A stretch of DNA of 64,000 nt from NCBI RefSeq assembly GCF_024508335.1, contig NZ_CP101988.1, forward strand, positions 1,984,001-2,048,000. Reading direction: 5' to 3'. The position numbers and the translations under genes were made by a program. Below the pieces are notes generated by a model, which was not told the origin of the DNA, made no database searches, and saw only the letters and a program-made list of their open reading frames with translations. Positions 57,303-64,000 of the stretch are shown piece by piece (position 1 is the stretch's first letter; each line of letters opens with the position of its first letter). This DNA comes from Cellulomonas chengniuliangii (GTDB lineage: Bacteria > Actinomycetota > Actinomycetes > Actinomycetales > Cellulomonadaceae).

Positions 57303-58988
57303 TCAGTCCTCGTCCGTGCCGCGACGCTGGAGCGCGGCGCCGACCAGGCCCGCGAACAGCGGGTGCGCCCGGTTGGGCCGCGACTTGAACTCGGGGTGCG
57401 CCTGCGTCGAGACGTAGTACGGGTGCACGTCCCGGGGCAGCTCGACGAACTCGACGAGCGACGCGTCCGGGGAGGCCCCAGAGACGACCAGGCCGGCAGC
57501 CTCGAGCTTGTCGCGGTAGGCGTTGTTGACCTCGTAGCGGTGCCGGTGGCGCTCGGAGACCTTGGTGGTCCCGTACGCCTCGGCCACGACCGAGCCCTCC
57601 TTGAGCACCGCGTCGTACGCCCCGAGGCGCATGGTGCCGCCCAGGTCGCCGGCGCCGTCCACGATCGAGAGCTGCTCGGCCATCGTCGCCACGACCGGGT
57701 CCGCGGGGTTCGTGTCGAACTCGGAGGACGACGCCTCCGGGAGGCCCAGCACGTTGCGGGCGTACTCGATGACCATGCACTGCAGGCCGAGGCAGATGCC
57801 GAGCGTCGGCACCTGCTGCTCGCGGGCCCAGCGCAGCGCGCCGAGCTTGCCCTCGATGCCGCGCACCCCGAACCCTCCGGGGACGAGCACGGCGTCCACG
57901 CCCTCGAGCGCCAGGGCGGCGTCCTCCGGCGTCTGGCAGTCGTCCGACGTGACCCACCGGATGACCACCCGGGTGTCGTGGTGGAACCCACCGGCGCGCA
58001 GCGCCTCCGTCACCGACAGGTACGCGTCGGGGAGGTCGATGTACTTGCCGACGAGCGCGACCTCGACCTGGTGGGCCGGGGCGTGCACGCGCTGCAGCAG
58101 GGCGTCCCAGCTGCCCCAGTCGACGTCGCGGAACGGCAGGCCGAGCCGCTGCACCACGTAGGCGTCAAGCCCTTCCGAGTGCAGCACCTTGGGGATGTCG
58201 TAGATGCTCGGCGCGTCCTTGCACGTGACGACCGCCTCGACGTCGACGTCGCAGAACAGCGCGATCTTGCGCTTCGTCGACTCGGGGATGTCCCGGTCGG
58301 AGCGGCACACGATCGCGTCGGGCTGGATGCCGATCGACCGCAGGGCGGCCACGGAGTGCTGCGTCGGCTTGGTCTTGAGCTCGCCGCTGGGGCCGATGTA
58401 CGGCACCAGGGAGACGTGCAGGAAGAAGACGTTGTCGCGCCCGAGGTCGTGCCGGACCTGCCGGGCCGCCTCGAGGAAGGGCTGCGACTCGATGTCGCCG
58501 ACGGTGCCGCCGATCTCCGTGATGATCACGTCCGGCGGAGTCCCGACAGCGGGGTCGGCCTGCGCCCGCATGCGGGTCTTGATCTCGTCGGTGATGTGCG
58601 GGATGACCTGCACGGTGTCGCCGAGGTACTCGCCGCGTCGCTCCTTGGCGATCACCTGCGAGTACACCTGGCCGGTGGTCACGTTCGAGGAGCCGACCAG
58701 GTCGACGTCCAGGAAGCGCTCGTAGTGCCCCACGTCCAGGTCGGTCTCGGCGCCATCCTCGGTGACGAAGACCTCACCGTGCTGGAACGGGTTCATCGTG
58801 CCGGGGTCGACGTTCAGGTACGGGTCGAGCTTCTGCATCGTGACCCGCATGCCCCGGGAACGCAGCAAGCGCCCCAGACTGCTGGCCGTCAAGCCCTTGC
58901 CGAGAGAGGAGGCGACGCCTCCGGTGACGAAGATGTGCCGGGTCGTGTTGTCCGACCGCCCGGAGAGTCGATCTGCGCGCTCTGCCAC
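57303..58988 (-). CDS. pyrG: CTP synthase
   Basis: This 561-residue enzyme makes CTP from UTP and glutamine. N-terminal amidoligase domain: [42 protein letters not shown]-terminal class I glutaminase domain: LGICLGLQ (catalytic Cys) and AHPEFKSRP (His/Glu triad). GTG at 58988 is eight bases after TAGAGT (59002-58997), giving a probable leaderless start. The 124 bases up to the GT4 gene hold this promoter. Confidence 0.96.
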   Translation of the reverse strand: MAERADRLSGRSDNTTRHIFVTGGVASSLGKGLTASSLGRLLRSRGMRVTMQKLDPYLNVDPGTMNPFQHGEVFVTEDGAETDLDVGHYERFLDVDLVGSSNVTTGQVYSQVIAKERRGEYLGDTVQVIPHITDEIKTRMRAQADPAVGTPPDVIITEIGGTVGDIESQPFLEAARQVRHDLGRDNVFFLHVSLVPYIGPSGELKTKPTQHSVAALRSIGIQPDAIVCRSDRDIPESTKRKIALFCDVDVEAVVTCKDAPSIYDIPKVLHSEGLDAYVVQRLGLPFRDVDWGSWDALLQRVHAPAHQVEVALVGKYIDLPDAYLSVTEALRAGGFHHDTRVVIRWVTSDDCQTPEDAALALEGVDAVLVPGGFGVRGIEGKLGALRWAREQQVPTLGICLGLQCMVIEYARNVLGLPEASSSEFDTNPADPVVATMAEQLSIVDGAGDLGGTMRLGAYDAVLKEGSVVAEAYGTTKVSERHRHRYEVNNAYRDKLEAAGLVVSGASPDASLVEFVELPRDVHPYYVSTQAHPEFKSRPNRAHPLFAGLVGAALQRRGTDED

Positions 58989-59112
58989 GGGCTTCCACTC
59001 TACCCGAGAGATCCGCAGCGGTGGCCCCCAGGGAAGGTGAGTCGCAGCACTCTCCTGCCGATCCCGCGCGGGCCTTCGGCCGGACGTGCCCCGCCGCGGA
59101 GTGCGGAGGCGG

Positions 59113-60225
59113 TCAGCTCGACCGCTGCGGGGCGGCGCCGTAGACGTCGTGCAGCTGCTCGACGACGTCCGCCACGCGCGGCAGCGTCGCGGCCCGCGCG
59201 CGGGAAGCCGCAGCGAGGGCGGCACGCCGCGACGGGTCCGCGAGCAGCCCCGCCACGGCACTCGCCAGCGCGGCCGCGTCGCCCACCGGCGTCAGCACAG
59301 CGGCGTCGCCGGTCACCTCGCGGGTGCCGCCGGCGTCGGTCGCCACCACGGGCGCGCCCAGCTGGAGGGCCTCCTGCACGGCGATCGGCTGCCCCTCCCA
59401 CACCGCGGTGCTCACCACCACGTCCGCGGCGGCGAGCAGGTCGGCGACGTCCTCCCTGCGCCCGAGCAGCCGCACGGGCAGGTCCTCCTCCTCGATCCGA
59501 GACCGCAGCTCGCCGTCGAGAGGGCCGTCTCCGGCGAGGGCCCACACGAGGCCGTCCAGGGCATCGACGGAGCGGAGCAGGGACGCCGCGTCCGCCAGCA
59601 GGCCCAAGCCCTTCTGCGGCGCCAGGCGGGCGACGCTCACGACCAGCGGGGCGCCTGGCCCCACGCCGAGCTCAGCGCGCACGGCCGCTGTCCCCCGACC
59701 GGGCTCCGGCAGCGGGGGCGCGGGCACCAAGGCCCGTCGCGCGTGCTGTGCCCCGCGCACCCTGGCGCGGGCCACGAGGTCTCCGGAGACGCCGAGGACC
59801 TCGTCGGCGCCGCGCGCCACGACCAGCTCCAGCACCGTGGACACCGCCTGGATGGCGCGTCCCCCGACGGGCAGGTTGTGCAACGTCACGACCACCCGTG
59901 GCCGCCCACGGGGCGGCAGGGACCGTGCCGCGAGCACCGCGAGCGCCCCGGCGCGCAGTCCGTGGGCGTGCACCACGTCGGCGCCCTGAGACAGGGCGCG
60001 CAGCCGCCGCACCGCGGCGGCGTCGGCGGGCCGTGGACGATCGGCGATCGGCGTGGCGTGGAAGACGGCCGCCCCGCCCGACGGCGCCACGACTTCCCGG
60101 AGCTCGGGCGGGCCGGCCACGTGCACGGTCATCCGTCCGGGGTCCTCGCCCAGGGCGCGAGTGATCTGGGCGACGTGCCGGGACACCCCGCCGGCGCTGG
60201 AGCCGAGCACCTGCAACACCCTCAT
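59113..60225 (-). CDS. Glycosyltransferase family 4 protein
   Basis: This 370-residue GT-B glycosyltransferase has the N-terminal motif [27 protein letters not shown], and the C-terminal donor site [28 protein letters not shown] (E-x7-E) and [14 protein letters not shown]. No membrane segment. Its ATG overlaps the stop of the murJ-like gene (ATGA), so it is likely in the same operon. It probably transfers a sugar to an envelope carrier, but the donor and acceptor are not known. Confidence 0.9.
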   Translation of the reverse strand: MRVLQVLGSSAGGVSRHVAQITRALGEDPGRMTVHVAGPPELREVVAPSGGAAVFHATPIADRPRPADAAAVRRLRALSQGADVVHAHGLRAGALAVLAARSLPPRGRPRVVVTLHNLPVGGRAIQAVSTVLELVVARGADEVLGVSGDLVARARVRGAQHARRALVPAPPLPEPGRGTAAVRAELGVGPGAPLVVSVARLAPQKGLGLLADAASLLRSVDALDGLVWALAGDGPLDGELRSRIEEEDLPVRLLGRREDVADLLAAADVVVSTAVWEGQPIAVQEALQLGAPVVATDAGGTREVTGDAAVLTPVGDAAALASAVAGLLADPSRRAALAAASRARAATLPRVADVVEQLHDVYGAAPQRSS

Positions 60226-61880
60226 GGCGCCTCCCCCTGGTGGTCGCGGACACTGAGGGGCGTCGCGCCGCGATCGAGGCCGAGGACCCCCCGCAGCGTG
60301 CCGCGGTCGAGCCCGGCGACGGCGACCGTCACCAGCACGATCGCGAGCGCCCCGCCGCCGGCGCCGGCTCCCAGCGCGGACGCCCATCCGCTGTCGAAGA
60401 TCGCGAGCGCCTGGTCGGTGGTCCACCGGCCGGCGGCGGCGCCCACGAGCACGCCCCCGGTGAGGACCACCAGGGTGCGCGGAGCGCCCTGCAGCGCGCC
60501 GGCGCCCGCGACCTTCCGCAACGCGGCGAGCAGCGCGACCGCGGCGACGAGCATGCCCGCCGTGTTCGCCGCGCCCAGGGCGACGAGCATCCGCGGGCCG
60601 TCATGCGGCGGCGCCCAGAGCCATGCCAGGAGCGCGGCCGTGACCGCCACGGCGCTCCACCCCCATACCGCGGCGACGACGGCGGCGCGCCCGTGCTCGA
60701 GGGCGTACAGCGCGCGGGCGACGTGGAAGAGGAGGGCGAACCCGACCAGGCCCGGCGCCATCCAGGTCAGCGCGGGGCCCATCGCCAGCACCAGCTCGGA
60801 CTCCTCCGGATGGACGATGGACGCGAACAGCTCGGCGACCGCCGGCGCCGCGGCGACCAGGGCGGCGACGCCCACACCGGCCGCCACCAGCACCGCCCGA
60901 GTGGTCAGGGCCGCCATCTCGGCGAAGCCCCGCCGTGCGGGCCGCGCCGCGCGCTCCGCGAGCCGCGGGAACGTGCTGGTCGCCAGGGGCACGGCGAGGA
61001 CCGCGTACGGGAGCAGGTAGACCGCCTGGGCGTACAGGAAGACGCTCCAGACCCGGCCGCCCGCGAGCAGCAGCATCGCCACCACCGACGCCTGCTGGGC
61101 GAGCAGCGCGCCGATGCCGGCGAACGCCAGGCTCCGCACCCGTGCCGCCACCCCGGGCGGGAAGCTCAGGGTCGGCCGGAAGCGCACACCCGAGCGCAGC
61201 ACCGGGATGAGCAGGGGCAGGCTCATGGCGGCGACACCCGCCGTGGTGCCCCACGCCAGCCAGGCGAGGGCGCCAGGGGGCAGCGCCGACGCGTCATTGA
61301 CCTGCCCGTCCGCGAGCTGCCCGTAGACGGCGTAGGCCACGATCACGACGGCCGTCGACAGCGCCGGGGCGAGCGCCGGCCAGAAGAACCGCCGCTGCGC
61401 CTGGAGCAGGCCGGACAACACCACTCCCAGGCCGTATAACGGGATCTGCGCCGCGAACACCAGGATGAAGTAGCGGATCAGCTCGGGCTGGACTGGGTCG
61501 TCGGTGAGGCCGGCGAACAGCCGGGCGAGCGGGCCTGCAGCCAGCGCCAGGGCGCCCGCCAGGGGCACGAGCACCAGCAGGGTCCAGCCGAGCAGCGCGG
61601 ACGCCGTCCTGTTGACCTCCGCCCGGTCGCCGCGCCGCAACGGCGCGGTGACCACGGGGATCAGCGCTCCGGCCAGCGCTCCACCAGCGGCCACCTCGAA
61701 CAGGACGTTCGGCAATGTGTTCGCCGTGTTGTACGCCCCGCCGATCAGGCCGGGGCCCACCGCTCCCGCCTGGACGAACCAGCGTCCGAACCCCAGCAGG
61801 CGGCTGAGCACCGTGATGGCGGCGATCATCGCCGCCGCGCTGGCGAGGCCGCCGAGCGCCCGCCTGGTCGACATGCTCAC
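60222..61880 (-). CDS. MurJ/MviN family lipid flippase
   Basis: This 552-residue polytopic protein has about 14 hydrophobic segments and the MurJ opening ITVLSRLLGFGRWFVQAGAVG, the conserved AYNTANTLPNVLFEVAAGGALAGALIPV and FALLFHVARALYALEHGRAAV. MurJ flips lipid II or related polyprenyl-linked sugars. I chose GTG at 61880 (GTGA overlap with the upstream stop); ATG at 61874 is the alternative. This is probably a second MurJ paralogue, because the housekeeping actinobacterial MurJ usually lies elsewhere. Confidence 0.9.
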   Translation of the reverse strand: MSMSTRRALGGLASAAAMIAAITVLSRLLGFGRWFVQAGAVGPGLIGGAYNTANTLPNVLFEVAAGGALAGALIPVVTAPLRRGDRAEVNRTASALLGWTLLVLVPLAGALALAAGPLARLFAGLTDDPVQPELIRYFILVFAAQIPLYGLGVVLSGLLQAQRRFFWPALAPALSTAVVIVAYAVYGQLADGQVNDASALPPGALAWLAWGTTAGVAAMSLPLLIPVLRSGVRFRPTLSFPPGVAARVRSLAFAGIGALLAQQASVVAMLLLAGGRVWSVFLYAQAVYLLPYAVLAVPLATSTFPRLAERAARPARRGFAEMAALTTRAVLVAAGVGVAALVAAAPAVAELFASIVHPEESELVLAMGPALTWMAPGLVGFALLFHVARALYALEHGRAAVVAAVWGWSAVAVTAALLAWLWAPPHDGPRMLVALGAANTAGMLVAAVALLAALRKVAGAGALQGAPRTLVVLTGGVLVGAAAGRWTTDQALAIFDSGWASALGAGAGGGALAIVLVTVAVAGLDRGTLRGVLGLDRGATPLSVRDHQGEAP

Positions 61881-62791
61881 GCGCCGCGGCTCTCGTCTCC
61901 AGCGCGGGCGACGGGAGCGGCTGGCGCCATGGGGCGCCGGCCCCAGCCGTCGAGCTCGCGCAGCACCGGTGTGCGGGCGATGACCTGGGTGAAGCTGACG
62001 CGCTCGCTCGCCACGGTGAGCCCCACGGCGCCCGCGAGCAGGGCGAGCCGCACGGGCCGGGGCGCGTCGAGCACCACCGCGGCGCCCAGCATCGCGCCGA
62101 GCGCGTTCGCTCCCCCGTCGCCCAGCATGTCGCGCTCGGCCAGGTCCGCCTCGATCCCTGCCGACGCGGCGCCCACCACCGCGGCTGCCGCGCCCGACCC
62201 GGCGCCTCCGGCGAGCGCCATCGGCGCCGCGGCGAGGCCGACGGCCTTCAACGCGCGTCCGGGGCGCAGGTCCAGCAGGTTGACGAGGTTCGCGGTGGCC
62301 GCGATGAGCGCCCCCGAGGCCGCCACGTCGGCGGCCCACGCCACTGGCGCCCGGCGCGAGCCGTCGGCGCCGCGCCCCGGGGTGGCGACCGCTGCCGCGA
62401 CCAGTGCGCCGGCTCCGATGCCCAGCACCTTGAGCGCGCCAGTGGTCAGCCGGCCCTCGCGCAGCGCGCCGAGGTGGCCGCGCAGCCCTTTCGCACGCGT
62501 CTCCTGGTCTTCCGCCAGGTCGTCCACAAGGCCGAACGTCGCGCCCGCCAGGGTCGCCACGCTCGACGCGACCGCTGCACGCGGCGTCGGGGCGCCGAGG
62601 GCTCCGCCGACGATTAGTCCCGCCGCGGCGGCGGGACCCGAGAGCAGGCTCACCGGCTCGCCGCGGTGGTTCATCCGGGTCCACCGGCGGGAGCCGCCGG
62701 GCGGGTCCTCGTCGAGGGCGCCCCGGACCGCGAGCGTGACGCTCGACGCCGCGAGCCCGGCGACGACCCTCTGCCCCAGGCCCACCGTCAT
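61877..62791 (-). CDS. MraY/WecA-like phosphoglycosyltransferase family membrane protein
   Basis: This 304-residue Ala/Gly-rich membrane protein has several hydrophobic segments and the outline of the MraY/WecA/TagO family: WTRMNHRGEPVSLLSGPAAAAG near residue 37, FGLVDDLAED (Asp90-Asp91), KGLRGHLGAL, ANLVNLLDLRPGRALK (168-182) and DMLGDGGANALGAM (221-234). The usual DGLDGL/HHH motifs are altered, so donor and product are not predicted. It overlaps the murJ-like gene and the steB gene by four bases each, giving one operon. Confidence 0.75.
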   Translation of the reverse strand: MTVGLGQRVVAGLAASSVTLAVRGALDEDPPGGSRRWTRMNHRGEPVSLLSGPAAAAGLIVGGALGAPTPRAAVASSVATLAGATFGLVDDLAEDQETRAKGLRGHLGALREGRLTTGALKVLGIGAGALVAAAVATPGRGADGSRRAPVAWAADVAASGALIAATANLVNLLDLRPGRALKAVGLAAAPMALAGGAGSGAAAAVVGAASAGIEADLAERDMLGDGGANALGAMLGAAVVLDAPRPVRLALLAGAVGLTVASERVSFTQVIARTPVLRELDGWGRRPMAPAAPVARAGDESRGA

Positions 62792-63831
62792 CCCGCGGCC
62801 CCGTTCGCGGCGCCATCAGGGTCGGCCACGCCGTCTGCGGCCGGGGGGACCGGTGTGCGGTCGACGGGCGGAAGGGCCACCCGCGTCGGCACGATCGTCT
62901 CGCCCTCAGCGAATCCGTAATGGCCGTTGACGCCACCGATCCGCGCGTTCAGCGCGAGCGGCACGCTCACCTGTCCGGCAATCAGGTCGGCGCCCGCGAC
63001 GGTGGTGATCTTCCCGGAGAGCGCGTCATCGGCGATCACCCGGCCGGCGAGGGTCGTGCTGGACGACCCGGAGTCTGCCAGGACAGCGCCCTCCGAGCCG
63101 TCCTGCGCGGCGGTCACGACGGCGAGCTGCGCCGTGACGATGGCAGCGGCTGCGTCCTCGTCGACGTCCTCGTCCTTGTCCTCGGGCGCCCGCGGGGTGA
63201 GGACGACGATCGCATCCGCCGGGGCGCTCACCGATTCCGCGCCGGTCACGAGCGGCTTGTCGCCGACGCTCAGCAGCTGGAGCAGCACCGACGCGGGCTC
63301 GGAGAACTGGTCCGGCGCCTGGGGGTCCGCGCCCGTGAGGGCCTGCACGAGTGCCGTCGCCAGTTCGACGTCGGTGCCGGTGTTGTCGGCCGGCGCCGGG
63401 TCCAGGTACTCCACGAGAGTGCCGACCAGCGCCTGGCGGAAGCTCCGCAGCCCGGGGTCCGTCCAGGTCTCGGCCAGGGTGACCACGCCGCTGACCTGCG
63501 CGCCGGACGCGGTGAGCTGCGCCTCGATCTCGTCGACCTCGCCCTCGGTCACCTCGCCGAGCGCCACGACCGCCACGCGGCGGTCGGCCAACGCGCCGGC
63601 GAGCAGCTGCGGCGCGGCCGACTCGATGTAGTCGGTGGCGTCCTGCAGGTTCGCGGAGGCGACGTCGGCCTCCGTCCGAAGCGACTCCTTCTCCGCGCGC
63701 AGCGCCTGCACCTGGCCGGTGAGGGTGTCGCCGATGGTCTCCTTGAGCGGCCCGGCGCCCAGAGCGATCCCGACCGCGAGGGCCAGGAACACCGAGATGA
63801 GCGAGACGATGTGGTAGCGGAAGTCGATCAC
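62788..63831 (-). CDS. SteB/MctB-type (DUF3186) membrane-anchored protein
   Basis: This 347-residue protein has an N-terminal opening FRYHIVSLISVFLALAVGIALG with one membrane segment (residues 8-27), a coiled region (TLTGQVQALRAEKESLRTEADV) and a large extracytoplasmic Ala/Asp/Val-rich domain. This matches the family annotated as copper transporter MctB in mycobacteria, of which Corynebacterium SteB works with SteA to control cell-wall hydrolysis. It contains no Cys, which argues against a Cys-based copper channel. Start GTG at 63831, 52 bases after steA. Confidence 0.85.
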   Translation of the reverse strand: MIDFRYHIVSLISVFLALAVGIALGAGPLKETIGDTLTGQVQALRAEKESLRTEADVASANLQDATDYIESAAPQLLAGALADRRVAVVALGEVTEGEVDEIEAQLTASGAQVSGVVTLAETWTDPGLRSFRQALVGTLVEYLDPAPADNTGTDVELATALVQALTGADPQAPDQFSEPASVLLQLLSVGDKPLVTGAESVSAPADAIVVLTPRAPEDKDEDVDEDAAAAIVTAQLAVVTAAQDGSEGAVLADSGSSSTTLAGRVIADDALSGKITTVAGADLIAGQVSVPLALNARIGGVNGHYGFAEGETIVPTRVALPPVDRTPVPPAADGVADPDGAANGAAG

Positions 63832-63883
63832 GATGTGGTCTCTCGGTCAGGTGCGGGCGTGGGCCGGGGCGTCTGGGGCGCGG

Positions 63884-64000
63884 TCATGGCGTGGAGCCGA
63901 AGATCGAGCGGGTCCACGAGAACAGGTCGTCGAACCGCGCGCCGGTGAGGCCGAGCAGCGTCTGCCCCGCCTCGGTGGACGCGAGCGCGACGCCGAGCGC
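63884..64000 (-). CDS. C-terminal end of a SteA-like protein (partial)
   Basis: The last 38 residues (ALGVALASTEAGQTLLGLTG, then ARFDDLFSWTRSIFGSTP) are visible before the window ends; the gene continues leftwards on the minus strand beyond 64000. The identification as SteA rests on the position immediately upstream of the SteB gene, as in other actinobacteria, more than on the short sequence. Confidence 0.5.
   Translation of the reverse strand, partial: ALGVALASTEAGQTLLGLTGARFDDLFSWTRSIFGSTP

Noticed and set aside
56973-60164. Plus-strand frame of over 1,000 codons opposite pyrG
   Set aside because: It is antisense to pyrG and the GT4 gene, with no domain.
61877-62791. Assigning this gene as housekeeping MraY
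   Set aside because: The DGLDGL and HHH motifs of MraY are absent and the gene is not in a mur cluster, so only the broader family is claimed.
62788-63831. Copper channel function (MctB)
   Set aside because: The protein has no cysteine and its steA neighbour suggests the SteB role, so the copper name is not used as the function.

Overview
The window is ordinary, gene-dense chromosome from a high-GC actinomycete. It looks most like the order Micrococcales, possibly Cellulomonadaceae. That placement is an inference from the strongly GC-biased third codon positions, the GTG starts, the plant-polysaccharide enzymes (a secreted pectate lyase and a GH10 enzyme), the sufRBDCSUT operon next to ctaA, the steA/steB block, and the imuA'-imuB-dnaE2 cassette driven by TCGAAC-N4-GTTCGA LexA boxes. 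I see no IS element, integrase, phage gene, CRISPR array or rRNA. There is one tRNA, tRNA-Leu(GAG).

Layout. 1-2.3 kb: the end of a MacAB-like export system. 2.5-4.2 kb: a secreted pectate lyase with a promoter carrying two operator-like palindromes. 4.4-7.3 kb: a DUF4287 gene, a carboxymuconolactone-decarboxylase remnant, a GNAT gene, a divergent SDR/TetR pair with two operators, and the tRNA. 7.5-17.4 kb: an AI-2E-type transporter, a DHDPS-family gene, then dnaE2, a GH10 gene, imuB and imuA' on the minus strand with two SOS promoters. 17.4-23.8 kb: arsR-sulP, a PEBP-like protein, a YbaK-like editing protein, a serine hydrolase, methionine aminopeptidase and a TrmH-type methyltransferase. 23.9-28.3 kb: a tetR-ABC-ABC operon encoding a heterodimeric exporter. 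28.4-32 kb: SPFH/NfeD, a TetR beside a broken hydrolase gene, and an ABC ATPase. 32-38.4 kb: glgA/glgC, serB, a histidine phosphatase, and fabI and fabG. 38.5-44.9 kb: a SURF1 operon, an ABC-F protein, the biotin importer bioYMN and a zinc metallopeptidase. 44.9-51.8 kb: the complete suf operon. 51.9-56.5 kb: two ABC-2 exporters and heme A synthase. 56.6-64 kb: a NUDIX hydrolase, pyrG, and an envelope cluster (GT4, MurJ, a MraY/WecA-like protein, SteB, end of SteA).

Working together. The suf genes form one tightly coupled operon under a SufR palindrome. imuA', imuB and dnaE2 form the actinobacterial mutagenic repair module, but a GH10 gene sits inside it. bioYMN make a full ECF-type biotin importer. 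The right-end cluster couples a phosphoglycosyltransferase-like protein, a flippase, a glycosyltransferase and SteA/SteB, and is the best candidate here for an under-described envelope or division pathway.

Throughout, many genes start 6-8 bases after a TANNNT box with no ribosome binding site, which suggests leaderless mRNAs. No clearly novel defence or mobile system is visible.
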